Assembly (NCBI GenBank): GCA_963827335.1
Contig: CAWHAP010000002.1
Location: 62,001-126,000 of the forward strand
Direction: 5' to 3'
Origin: DASQMT01 sp963827335
GTDB taxonomy: Bacteria > Actinomycetota > Thermoleophilia > Solirubrobacterales > Solirubrobacteraceae
Length of the DNA: 64,000 nt
Below are positions 49,285 through 57,714 of the stretch, piece by piece. Below the pieces are notes generated by a model. The model did not search any database. It was not told where the DNA came from and worked only from the letters and a program-made list of their open reading frames with translations. The translations under genes were made by a program, and so were the position numbers. Each line of letters starts with the position of its first letter. Position 1 is the first letter of the stretch.

Positions 49285-50021
49285 TGCGCTCGAACAAGCT
49301 GTTCCTCGGCGTGCTGGTCGGTGCCGGCCTGCTCGCCGCGTACTGGTTCCTCCTCCTCGCGCCAAAGCGCGAGGAGGCGACCGCCCTCAAGGCCCAGGTC
49401 GCCGCCAAGCAGCAGGAGGTCTCGGCCTCCGAGGCGACGCTGGCGACCTACCGGCAGGCGCGTGACGCGTACACCTCCACGTACGCCCGCGTGACCAGCC
49501 TCGGCAAGGCCGTGCCCGCCGACGACGACGTGCGCTCGCTCGTCGTGCAGCTCGAGCACGCCGCGACGTCGAACAAGGTCAACTTCCGGTCGATCGCGGC
49601 CTCCGCCTCCGGCTCGCCGTCCACGGCCGGGACCGGCGCGGCCACGACGCTCAACCCGCCCCCGGGCGCGGTGGCCACGGCCGCGGGCTTCTCGACCATG
49701 CCGTTCACCCTGACGTTCTCGGGCGACTACGCGCACCTCACGGACCTCTTCACCGAGCTGGAGCGCTTCGTCGCCGTGCAGAACGAGCAGATCCGCGTCA
49801 AGGGCCGGCTCATGCGGGTGGACTCCATCACGCTCACCCCGCGCACCAACGCGACGACCAACGAGCTCGACGCCAACGTGTCGGCGAGCACGTTCCTGGT
49901 CCCGACCGCCGAGGGCGTGACGGGCGCAGGCACGACGCCGTCCACGGGCACGACCCCGGCCGCTCCCGGCGGCACCACGACCCCGACCACCACCGCCGCA
50001 GTGACTGGAGCCATCGAATGA
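49284..50021 (+). CDS. pilO: Type IV pilus alignment protein PilO
   Basis: A 245-residue protein. A short cytoplasmic end, one membrane helix (LFLGVLVGAGLLAAYWFLLL), then a coiled segment (KREEATALKAQVAAKQQEV) and the ferredoxin-like fold region (FTLTFSGDYAHLTDLFTELERFVAVQ). A Thr/Pro-rich tail ends the protein, as in PilN. It forms the PilN-PilO heterodimer by family analogy. It overlaps the next gene by ATGA. Confidence 0.9.
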   Translation: MRSNKLFLGVLVGAGLLAAYWFLLLAPKREEATALKAQVAAKQQEVSASEATLATYRQARDAYTSTYARVTSLGKAVPADDDVRSLVVQLEHAATSNKVNFRSIAASASGSPSTAGTGAATTLNPPPGAVATAAGFSTMPFTLTFSGDYAHLTDLFTELERFVAVQNEQIRVKGRLMRVDSITLTPRTNATTNELDANVSASTFLVPTAEGVTGAGTTPSTGTTPAAPGGTTTPTTTAAVTGAIE

Positions 50022-50890
50022 GCTTTCTGACCGACATCTGGCGTCAGCTGGTGCGACGCCGGCTGTGGCCGGTGGCCGTCCTGCTGCTCGCCGCACTCGC
50101 CGCGGTCCCGGTGCTCCTCGCCAAGGAGCCGACCGTGACCGTCGAGACCGCCGCGCCGGCGCCCGCGCCCGCCGCGACGGCCAGCTCCGAGCTGACCGAG
50201 GCCCCGATCGTCGCGGCCTCGGACGCGTCCAACCGCGCCCGCGGCCACAAGCCGCTCGGCAAGTCGCACGACATCTTCAAGTCGACGGCGAAGAAGCCCA
50301 AGGCCGCGAAGGTCGAGAAGGTCGAGAAGGTCGAGAAGGCCGAGACCGTCAAGCAGGAGGAGCCGAAGTCGAGCCCCTCCACGGGCGGCGGCGCCACGAC
50401 GCCGGACACCCCGGCCGAGCCGACGACGCCGGCCCCGAAGCCGAAGACCTACCCGCTGTACTCGCTGTCGGTCCGCTTCGGCTCGACCGACGGCAGCTCC
50501 GGCAAGCGGACGCTGTCGCGCGACCAGGCGCTGCCGTCCACGGCCGAGCCGCTGCTGATCTACCTCGGCCTCCTGCCGGACCGCAAGACCGCGGTGTTCC
50601 TCGTCGACGCCAGCATCACGGCGCAGGGCGACGGCTCCTGCCACCCGACCCCCGAGAGCTGCGAGACGCTGCGCCTGAAGGTCGGCGAGACGGAGTTCGT
50701 CGACGTGGTCGACGCCGGCGGCGCCACGGTCGCGCAGTACCAGCTCGACCTGGTCAAGATCCACAAGGGCAAGACCACGGACGCGGCCCGGTCGGCCAAG
50801 TCGTCCAAGCTCGCGAAGGTCGCGAGCGTGTCCGGCGCGACCGTCGGCTCGGTCCGCGGCCTCGCCGGCTCCGCGACCCGCTCGCGCTAG
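50018..50890 (+). CDS. PilP-position pilus assembly protein
   Basis: A 290-residue protein. One membrane helix near residues 15-35 (LWPVAVLLLAALAAVPVLLA). A low-complexity linker contains repeated KVEKVEKVEKAETVK and Pro/Thr/Ala segments. The C-terminal domain has YSLSVRFGSTDG, LPSTAEPLLIYLGLLPDRKTAVFLVDA and a Cys pair in GDGSCHPTPESCETLRLK. It sits where pilP occurs in other bacteria, but without the lipobox or clear homology a PilP role is inferred from position. A short stem (GCCCGGA/TCCGGGC) follows before aroC. Confidence 0.7.
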   Translation: MSFLTDIWRQLVRRRLWPVAVLLLAALAAVPVLLAKEPTVTVETAAPAPAPAATASSELTEAPIVAASDASNRARGHKPLGKSHDIFKSTAKKPKAAKVEKVEKVEKAETVKQEEPKSSPSTGGGATTPDTPAEPTTPAPKPKTYPLYSLSVRFGSTDGSSGKRTLSRDQALPSTAEPLLIYLGLLPDRKTAVFLVDASITAQGDGSCHPTPESCETLRLKVGETEFVDVVDAGGATVAQYQLDLVKIHKGKTTDAARSAKSSKLAKVASVSGATVGSVRGLAGSATRSR

Positions 50891-50940
50891 CCCGCACCCC
50901 CTGACAGCGCCCGCCCGGAGGTCTTAATAGGCTTCCGGGC

Positions 50941-52114
50941 GTGTCGCTGCGCGTCATCACCGCCGGGGAGAGTCACGGGCCCGGCCTCACCGCCGTCGTC
51001 GAGGGCCTGCCCGGCGGGCCTCGAGCTGGACCAGCAGGCCGTCAACGACGACATGGCCCGGCGCCAGCTCGGCCACGGCCGCGGCGGGCGGATGAAGATC
51101 GAGCGCGACAGCGCCGAGATCACCGCCGGCGTCCGCCACGGCCGCACGCTCGGCGGCCCCGTCGCCCTCCAGGTCGCCAACCGCGACTACGCCAACTGGG
51201 AGGAGCGGATGAACCCGTGGCCGGTCGAGGCCGACGTGCCGGAGGTCCATCTCCCGCGCCCGGGCCACGCCGACCTCGCGGGCGTCTGGAAGTTCGGCTT
51301 CACCGACGTGCGCAACGTGCTCGAGCGGGCCAGCGCGCGCGAGACCGCGGCCCGCGTCGCGGCCGGCGCGCTCGCCAAGGCGTTCCTGCGCGCGGTCGGC
51401 GCCGAGGTCGTCTCCCACGTGACGCAGATCGCCTCGGTGCGGGCGCCCGAGCGCGCGGCGCTGGCGTTCGAGGACTTCGCGGACGTCGACGCCTCCCCGG
51501 TCCGCTGCCTCGACGCCGAGGCGAGCGCGGCGATGGTCCAGGAGATCAACGTCCTGCGCAAGCGCAACGAGTCGCTCGGCGGGATCTTCGAGCTGCGCGC
51601 GTTCGGGCTCGCGCCCGGCCTCGGCTCGCACGTGTCCTGGGAGGAGCGGCTCGACGGCCGCATCGGCATGGCGCTGCTGTCGATCCAGGCCTGCAAGGGC
51701 GTCGGCCTGGGCGACGGCTTCGACCTCGCCGGCCGCCCGGGCTCCGAGGCTCACGACGAGATCTTCTACAGCGAGGACCGCGGCTACTTCCGCGAGACGA
51801 ACCGCTCGGGCGGGCTCGAGGGGGGCATGACCACGGGCGAGCCGCTCGTCGTCCGTGCGGCGATGAAGCCGCTGCCGACGCTGACCAAGCCCCTGCGCTC
51901 GGTCGACATCGCCACGCGCGAGCCGGCGCAGGCGCTGCGCGAGCGCACCGACTCGTGCGTCGTGCCGGCGGCGGGCGTGGTGGGGGAGGCGATGCTCGCT
52001 CTCGTGCTCGCCGGCGCCTACCGCCAGAAGTTCGGCGGCGACCACATCGACGACGTGCAGGCGGCGCTGGCCGCCTACGAAGAGCGGATCGGGTGGAAGC
52101 GGCGGCGTCGCTAG
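50941..52114 (+). CDS. aroC: Chorismate synthase, frameshifted by one inserted base
   Basis: Last step of the shikimate pathway (EPSP to chorismate, needs reduced FMN). GTG 50941 gives SLRVITAGESHGPGL...VEGLP, then an extra G near 51013 breaks the frame. The next frame continues AGLELDQQAVNDDMARRQ and runs to 52114, making 390 residues when repaired, the normal length. Signature blocks RHGRTLGGPVAL, GRPGSEAHDE and RSGGLEGGMTTGEPLVVRAA are intact. Since aromatic synthesis is essential, an assembly error is far likelier than a dead gene. It heads aroC-aroKB-aroQ-pepQ. Confidence 0.93.
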
Positions 52115-53634
52115 GCGGGCGCGCGCTCGTCTTCGTCGGCTTCATGGGCGCGGGGAAGACGACCGCCGCGCGCGCGGCGGCGGCGGCTCTCGGCGCCCGC
52201 GCCGTCGACGCCGACGTCGTCCTCGAGGAGCGCGCCGGCCGCCGCATCGAGGACTACTTCGCCGTCGAGGGCGAGGCCGCGTTCCGGGTGCTCGAGGAGC
52301 AGGTGGTGTGCGAGCTGCTCGCCGCGCCGCCCGGGCCCGTGCTCTCCCTCGGCGGGGGCGCGGTCATGTCCGAGCGGGTGCGCGAGGCGCTCGCGCGCCA
52401 CGTCGTCGTCCTGCTCGACGTCGACGAGGCGACGGCGTGGCAGCGCGCCGGCGGGCGTCGGCCGCTCGCGCGCGACCGCGAGCGGTTCGCCGCGCTGCAC
52501 GCCGCTCGCCGCCCGCTCTACGAGCGGCTCGCGGACGTCGTGCTCAGCGACTCGTCGCGCGAGGCGGTCCGGCGGGCGGCGCCGGCGATGGCGGCGCTCC
52601 GCACCGCGCCGGGCGGCATCCGCATGCTCTGGGCCAGGAGCGAGTCGGGCGACTACCCGGTCTACGTCGGACACGGGGCGCTCGACCTCGTGCCGCGCCC
52701 GCGCGGCGGCCGGGCGTTCCTGATCACCGACGAGACGGTCGGCCCGCTCTACGGCGAGCACGTCGGCGAGGTCGCGGGGCGGCTGACGATCCCGCCGGGG
52801 GAGGGGGCCAAGACCTGGGAGGAGGCGGGCCGCGTCCTGCGCGGGCTGGCCGCGGCGGGGATGGCGCACGACGACCACGTGGTCGCGCTGGGCGGCGGCG
52901 TCGTCGGCGACCTCGCGGGCTTCTGCGCCGCCACCTACCAGCGCGGCGTCCCGGTCGTCCAGCTCCCGACGACGCTCGTCGCGCAGGTCGACTCCGCCTA
53001 CGGCGGCAAGACCGGCGTCGATCTCCCCGAGGGCAAGAACTACGCCGGCGCCTACCACCAGCCCGCGGCCGTGCACGCAGACCCGGCCGTGCTGACGACG
53101 CTGCCGGCCGCCGAGCTCGCCGCGGGCTGGGCCGAGGTGGTCAAGACCGCCCTGATCGCCGGCGGGCCGCTGTGGGAGCGCGTGCGGCGGCCGGGGGCGC
53201 TCGTGGACGCCGACCTCGTGCTCGCCTGCGCGCGGACGAAGCTCGCCGTCGTCGCCCGCGACGAGCGCGACCAGGGGCGCCGCCAGGTCCTCAACCTCGG
53301 CCACACCGTCGGGCACGCGATCGAGACCGCGACGGGCTACGCCCGCTACCGGCACGGCGAGGCGGTCGGCCTGGGGCTGCTCGCCGCGCTCAGCCTCTCG
53401 GGGCAGCCGGCGCTGCGGGCCGAGACGGCGGACCTCCTCGCGTCGCACGGGCTGCCGGTGACGCTGCATCCGGCGGTCGACCACCGGGCCGTGCTCGACG
53501 CGCTGCAGGGCGACAAGAAGCGGCGCGCCGGGCGCGTCGGCTTCGTGCTCGTCGAGGCGCCGGGCGACGTGCGGACCGGGCGCGCCGTGCCGCCCGACGA
53601 CGTCGCGCGCGCTCTGGAAGAGTTGGCGCCCTGA
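52093..53634 (+). CDS. aroKB: Fused shikimate kinase / 3-dehydroquinate synthase
   Basis: One uninterrupted 513-residue frame. Residues about 1-172 are shikimate kinase: P-loop GFMGAGKTT (16-24), DADVVLEERAGRRIEDYF, LSLGGGAVM and the lid RRPLARDRERF. Residues about 178-513 are dehydroquinate synthase: VALGGGVVGDLAGFCAATYQRG, PTTLVAQVDSAYGGKTGVDL, GKNYAGAYHQP, ELAAGWAEVVKTALI and NLGHTVGHAIE with the zinc His. No stop separates them, though ATG 52624 could start AroB internally. GTG 52093 overlaps aroC by 22 bases. It catalyses steps 2 and 5 of the pathway in one chain. Confidence 0.9.
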   Translation: MEAAASLGGRALVFVGFMGAGKTTAARAAAAALGARAVDADVVLEERAGRRIEDYFAVEGEAAFRVLEEQVVCELLAAPPGPVLSLGGGAVMSERVREALARHVVVLLDVDEATAWQRAGGRRPLARDRERFAALHAARRPLYERLADVVLSDSSREAVRRAAPAMAALRTAPGGIRMLWARSESGDYPVYVGHGALDLVPRPRGGRAFLITDETVGPLYGEHVGEVAGRLTIPPGEGAKTWEEAGRVLRGLAAAGMAHDDHVVALGGGVVGDLAGFCAATYQRGVPVVQLPTTLVAQVDSAYGGKTGVDLPEGKNYAGAYHQPAAVHADPAVLTTLPAAELAAGWAEVVKTALIAGGPLWERVRRPGALVDADLVLACARTKLAVVARDERDQGRRQVLNLGHTVGHAIETATGYARYRHGEAVGLGLLAALSLSGQPALRAETADLLASHGLPVTLHPAVDHRAVLDALQGDKKRRAGRVGFVLVEAPGDVRTGRAVPPDDVARALEELAP

Positions 53635-54068
53635 TGCGCAACCGCGTGGCCGTGATGCACGGCGTCAACCTCGACGCGCTCGACCGCCGGCCCGCCGAGC
53701 ACTACGGCGGCCTCACCTTCGCGCGGCTCGAGTTCCGGATCGAGCAGTTCGCGAAGGAGCTCGGCCTGGAGGCGCGCTTCTTCCACTCCAACCACGAGGG
53801 CGAGTTCGTCGAGGAGCTGCACAAGGCGCCCGACTACGCCGACGCGCTGCTGCTCAACCCGGGCGCCTGGACGCACTACGCGTGGTCGATCCGCGACGCC
53901 GTCGAGCTGGCCGGGCTGCCGGCGGTCGAGGTCCATCTCTCCGACGTCAAGCACCGCGAGGCGTTCCGGTCCGTGTCGGTGCTGGAGGAGATCTGCCTCG
54001 CCACCGTGAGCGGCCAGGGCGTCGACGGCTACCGAGCCGCGCTCGAGCACGTGAAGGGCGCGCTGTGA
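53634..54068 (+). CDS. aroQ: Type II 3-dehydroquinate dehydratase
   Basis: Third step of the shikimate pathway, 144 residues. The sequence is rather divergent: HGVNLDALDRRPAEHYGG replaces the usual NGPNLxxLGxREPxxYG, but the Asn, Arg and catalytic Tyr positions remain. The catalytic His is in LNPGAWTHYAW, the second His in VEVHLSDV and the last Arg in HREAFR. The ATG shares a base with the upstream TGA, and the stop overlaps the GTG of the peptidase. Confidence 0.9.
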   Translation: MRNRVAVMHGVNLDALDRRPAEHYGGLTFARLEFRIEQFAKELGLEARFFHSNHEGEFVEELHKAPDYADALLLNPGAWTHYAWSIRDAVELAGLPAVEVHLSDVKHREAFRSVSVLEEICLATVSGQGVDGYRAALEHVKGAL

Positions 54069-55132
54069 GCCGCGCGGACCGGGTGGCGGCCCGGCTCGCC
54101 GAGCGCGAGCTCGACCTGCTGCTCGTCACCGACCTCGTGAACCTGCGCTACCTGACCGGGTTCACCGGCACGAACGGGCTGGCGGTGGTCGGTCCCGACA
54201 CGCGCCGCTTCCTGACCGACTTCCGGTACGTCGAGCGGGCGAAGGCCGAGGTCGCGGGCTTCGACCTGCAGCCCGCGCCGCAGGAGCTGCGCGCGGCGCT
54301 GGCCGAGGGCTGGCCGCCCGGCTCGCTGCGCGTCGGCTTCGAGGACCAGCACGTCTCCGTGCGCCGGCACGCCGAGCTGCGCGACACGCTCCCCGACCGG
54401 CTCGAGCTCGTCGCCGCCGGCGGGCTGGTGGAGGCGGAGCGGGCGCGCAAGGAGCCCGGCGAGGTCGCGGCGATCCGCGCCGCAGCCGCGCTCGTCGACG
54501 AGATCTACGCCTGGGTCCGCGAGCGCGGCCTCGTGGGGCGGACGGAGCGCGACGTCGCGCTCGCACTGGAGCAGGAGATGCGCCTGCGCGGCGCGGAGGG
54601 CCCGAGCTTCCCCTCGATCGTCGCGGGTGGGGAGAACGGCGCGCTGCCGCATGCCACGCCGCGCGACGTGCCCATCGAGGCGGGCACGCTCGTCACGCTC
54701 GACATCGGCGCCAAGCTCGACGGCTACTGCTCGGACTGCACGCGCACCTGGGCCACGGGGCCGCTCCCCGACGATCTCGAGGCGCTCTACGGGCTCGTGC
54801 TGGAGGCGCAGGAGGCGGCGCTCGACGCGGTCCGGCCGGGGCCGCGCGGGCGCGAGGTCGACGCCGTCGCGCGCGACCTGATCGAGGCCGCCGGGCACGG
54901 CGAGCACTTCGGGCACGGGCTCGGCCACGGGGTCGGGCTCGACATCCACGAGGCCCCGCGGCTGGCCCGCACCGCGGACGCGCGCCTCGCGGCGGGGAAC
55001 GTCGTCACCGTCGAGCCGGGCGTCTACGTGCCCGGCCGCGGCGGGGCGCGGATCGAGGATCTCGTCGTCGTCACCGCGGACGGGCGCGACGTGCTCAGCG
55101 GCACCCCGAAGTCGCTCACCGTGGTGGGGTAG
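54065..55132 (+). CDS. pepQ: M24-family Xaa-Pro aminopeptidase
   Basis: A 355-residue protein. The N-terminal creatinase-type domain (LLLVTDLVNLRYLTGFTGTNG) is followed by the pita-bread domain: TLDIGAKLDGYCSDCTRT holds two metal Asp, HFGHGLGHGVGLDIHE the His, and NVVTVEPGVYVPGRGGARIED the two Glu. It cleaves N-terminal residues before proline. Location between aroQ and efp is a familiar bacterial order (aroQ-pepQ-efp), here interrupted by a secreted-protein gene. Confidence 0.93.
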   Translation: MSRADRVAARLAERELDLLLVTDLVNLRYLTGFTGTNGLAVVGPDTRRFLTDFRYVERAKAEVAGFDLQPAPQELRAALAEGWPPGSLRVGFEDQHVSVRRHAELRDTLPDRLELVAAGGLVEAERARKEPGEVAAIRAAAALVDEIYAWVRERGLVGRTERDVALALEQEMRLRGAEGPSFPSIVAGGENGALPHATPRDVPIEAGTLVTLDIGAKLDGYCSDCTRTWATGPLPDDLEALYGLVLEAQEAALDAVRPGPRGREVDAVARDLIEAAGHGEHFGHGLGHGVGLDIHEAPRLARTADARLAAGNVVTVEPGVYVPGRGGARIEDLVVVTADGRDVLSGTPKSLTVVG

Positions 55133-55158
55133 AGACCCCATCGCCCACGCGGAGGCCC

Positions 55159-55186
55159 TCAAGGGTCCGGCGTCACCGGCCGATAC
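55159..55186 (+). promoter_or_regulatory. Sigma-28/WhiG-type promoter for the calcium-repeat secreted protein
   Basis: TCAAGGG from 55159 and GCCGATAC at 55179-55186 with the shared spacing. The ATG at 55195 is eight bases after the -10 box, so the message is nearly leaderless. Confidence 0.75.
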
Positions 55187-55194
55187 CCGGTGCG

Positions 55195-56994
55195 ATGGAA
55201 CTCCGAGCCCGCATCCCCTCCCCGCTGCGCCGTGCCGCCTTCGTTGCGGCGCTGGTCGCGCTGGCCGCCCCCGCCACGGCCGGGGCTGCAACCACCGCCA
55301 AAGCCGCCAAGAAGAAGGTCAAGGCGCCCGTCGTCACCAAGGTGTCACCCCTTGACGTGGCCGTCGGCGAGAGCCTGACCATCCGCGGCAGGCACTTCGT
55401 CGCCGGCCGCTTCAAGAACACCGTCGTGTTCAAGCGCGACGGCGCCCGCGCGGTGTTCGCCAAGGCCGACGTCGGCACGAAGAAGATGCTCGTCATCAAG
55501 GTGCCGGCCTCCCTTCAGGAGTTCTTCTCGCTCAACTCCGGCGAGCCGATTCCGACGCGCTTCCGCCTCCGCGTCCTGGCGAAGAAGTTCGGCAAGAAGT
55601 TCACGAGGAACAAGCTCTCCCCGACCGTCAGCGCGCCCCGGCCCCCGCGGTCGGTCGCGCCCACGGAGTCGACCCCCGACGGCGACTGCGACGGCGACGG
55701 CACCAAGAACAAGGCCGACGGCGACGACGACAACGACGGCCTGTCCGACGACGTCGAGCTGTCCCTGAGCCTCGACCCCTGCGTCGCGGACACCGACGAG
55801 GACGGCCTGCTCGACAAGTGGGAGTTCGACTGCGACCGCGACGCGGTCCTGAACCGCGACGAGACCGACGATGACGACGACCTCCTGAGCGACACGCTCG
55901 AGACGGCGATCGGCACCGATCCGTGCAACGCCGACAGCGACGCCGACAAGGTCGCCGACGGCTACGAGTACCAGTCGGCGGTCGACCTCAACGACGACGA
56001 GTTCCAGCACCCGAACACCGCGCTGCCGTACCCCGGCAAGCGGCCGTACCCGAACCCGCTCTTCGCGGACGCCGATCTGGACTACGACGGCGACACGCTG
56101 ACGAGCAAGGAGGAGTACGACCTCTGGATCTACACGTACAGCGTCACGAAGACCGACCCGCGCTCGCTGAGCCAGCTGTCCTACTCGGCCGGTCAGCAGT
56201 ACACGCGCTCCCGCATCATCCCGAGCGGCGACGACGCCGGCCGGCATGAGCCCACGCTGAGCCGCGTGAACTACAACAAGCACGACCAGTTCATCACCTG
56301 GGCCATGTCGGCCAGCTCGCCCAGCAACCCGGCCGGCTACCGGACGGTCCGCCTCGACGACCTCGAGCCCTGGTGGGACCACGCTGCCAGCCGCAACCCC
56401 TATGGCCTGTTCGACATGAACCGGTACGGGGGCGAGCAGGCCGCCTCGTACTTCGCCGTCGGCTCCCCGCCGTTCAGCTACACGGCGCGGGTGTTCAAGC
56501 AGTCCGAGGTCTACTACTACGACCACTACCAGGACGGGTACCTCTCCGACGACGAGCGCGACGAGGACGCCGACGGCCTCACGAACTACGACGAGACGCA
56601 CGGCCGCATGACCGTCGAGTACTGGAAGGGCTGCTACCGCAGGGAGAAGCCGTTCCACATCACGTACGCCCCGACGAGCCACGTGGACCGCGACACCGAC
56701 GGCGACGGCGTGCGCGACGGCGCCGACGACCAGGACTTCGACGACATCCCGAACGTCATGGAGCTCAGCCGCAACGCTGCTTCCGGTCTCGACGACACGA
56801 AGAACGGGATCGACTGCGTCGTCCAGGACGAGCCGCCGCTGCCCGAGGACTACTGGCACGAGGACGCCTACGGTCGCGTCAACCCGTTCAACCCGTGCCT
56901 CCCCAACTGGAAGTCGCGCACCTGCCCGAAGTTCGTCAACGAGAACACCGGCGCCCCGTTCGACGGCTCGCCCTGGTGGTACTCGCTGAACTAG
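55195..56994 (+). CDS. Secreted TIG-domain protein with Asp-rich calcium repeats
   Basis: A 599-residue protein. The signal peptide ends near residue 34 (ALAAPATAGAA). Residues about 45-130 form an IPT/TIG-like Ig domain (VTKVSPLDVAVGESLTIRGR). Residues about 160-290 hold thrombospondin-type-3-like Asp repeats (DGDCDGDGTKNKADGDDDND, DTDEDGLLDKWE, NADSDADKVADGYEY), with more near 440-530 (DEDADGLTNYDE, DRDTDGDGVRDGADDQDFDD). These loops bind calcium in known families. The C-terminal part is Tyr/Trp-rich with scattered Cys. It has its own sigma-28-type promoter and terminator and interrupts the pepQ-efp order, so it looks inserted into this locus. An adhesin or pilus-linked role is inferred. 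Confidence 0.8.
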   Translation: MELRARIPSPLRRAAFVAALVALAAPATAGAATTAKAAKKKVKAPVVTKVSPLDVAVGESLTIRGRHFVAGRFKNTVVFKRDGARAVFAKADVGTKKMLVIKVPASLQEFFSLNSGEPIPTRFRLRVLAKKFGKKFTRNKLSPTVSAPRPPRSVAPTESTPDGDCDGDGTKNKADGDDDNDGLSDDVELSLSLDPCVADTDEDGLLDKWEFDCDRDAVLNRDETDDDDDLLSDTLETAIGTDPCNADSDADKVADGYEYQSAVDLNDDEFQHPNTALPYPGKRPYPNPLFADADLDYDGDTLTSKEEYDLWIYTYSVTKTDPRSLSQLSYSAGQQYTRSRIIPSGDDAGRHEPTLSRVNYNKHDQFITWAMSASSPSNPAGYRTVRLDDLEPWWDHAASRNPYGLFDMNRYGGEQAASYFAVGSPPFSYTARVFKQSEVYYYDHYQDGYLSDDERDEDADGLTNYDETHGRMTVEYWKGCYRREKPFHITYAPTSHVDRDTDGDGVRDGADDQDFDDIPNVMELSRNAASGLDDTKNGIDCVVQDEPPLPEDYWHEDAYGRVNPFNPCLPNWKSRTCPKFVNENTGAPFDGSPWWYSLN

Positions 56995-57020
56995 CGACCC
57001 CAGCAGTCCCCCGCAGTGTC

Positions 57021-57049
57021 CCGAGGCCCGCTCATCGAGCGGGCCTCGG
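57021..57049 (+). terminator. Hairpin terminator after the calcium-repeat gene
   Basis: CCGAGGCCCGCTC (57021-57033) pairs perfectly with 57037-57049 around an ATC loop, 27 bases after the stop. Confidence 0.75.
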
Positions 57050-57110
57050 TCGTTCCCGGGCGCGCCGGGCACGAGGCCGGCCCGGCCGGGCACCTACACT
57101 GACCGGCGCC

Positions 57111-57671
57111 ATGATCTCGACGAACCAGTTCAAGAACGGCAACCACATCGAGGTTGAAGGCACGATCTTCAAGATCCTCGAGTTCCAGCACGTGAAGCCC
57201 GGCAAGGGCGGCGCGTTCGTGCGGACGAAGCTGCGGCGCTCGTCCGACGGCGCGGTGATCGACCGGACGTTCCGCGCCGGGGAGAAGTTCCGCGCTGTGC
57301 GCACCGAGGCGCGCAAGATGCAGTTCCTGTACGCCGACGGGACCGACGCGCACTTCATGGACGAGGAGTCGTTCGAGCAGCTCGCGATCCCGGAGAGCTC
57401 GCTCGCCGATCCGCTCAAGTGGATCAAGCCGAACGAGTCCGTCGACCTGCTGTTCATCGACGACCAGCCTTCCGACGTGCAGCTCTCGGCGTCCGTCGAG
57501 CTCGAGGTGACGCACACCGAGCCCGGCGTGCGCGGGGACACGGCCTCGGGCGGCGGCAACAAGCCGGCGACGCTCGAGACGGGCGCCACGATCAACGTGC
57601 CGCTGTTCGTCAACATCGGGGACCGGGTGAAGGTGGACACGCGCTCGGGCTCCTACATGTCGCGGGCCTGA
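57111..57671 (+). CDS. efp: Translation elongation factor P
   Basis: Relieves ribosome stalling at polyproline. 186 residues, normal length. MISTNQFKNGNHIEVEG opens the KOW domain. The tip loop is KPGKGGAFVRTK with Lys32 at the position modified in other bacteria. The OB domains end with GDRVKVDTRSGSYMSRA, the very conserved tail. A TACACT -10 box lies about 15 bases before the ATG. It begins the run towards nusB after an inserted membrane-protein gene. Confidence 0.97.
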   Translation: MISTNQFKNGNHIEVEGTIFKILEFQHVKPGKGGAFVRTKLRRSSDGAVIDRTFRAGEKFRAVRTEARKMQFLYADGTDAHFMDEESFEQLAIPESSLADPLKWIKPNESVDLLFIDDQPSDVQLSASVELEVTHTEPGVRGDTASGGGNKPATLETGATINVPLFVNIGDRVKVDTRSGSYMSRA

Positions 57672-57679
57672 CGCGGGGC

Positions 57680-57707
57680 TCAACCCGGCGCGGCGGGGCG
57701 CCGATAG
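57680..57707 (+). promoter_or_regulatory. Sigma-28/WhiG-type promoter for the GT87-like gene
   Basis: TCAACC at 57680-57685 and GCCGATAG at 57700-57707 with the shared spacing. ATG 57715 follows the -10 box by eight bases (leaderless). Confidence 0.7.
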
Positions 57708-57714
57708 CGGGCGT

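Noticed and set aside
50941..53634. Single long frame reading from aroC start into aroKB
   Set aside because: It arises because the inserted base in aroC shifts the reading into the aroKB frame; it is not a triple fusion, since the AroC middle is nonsense in this frame.
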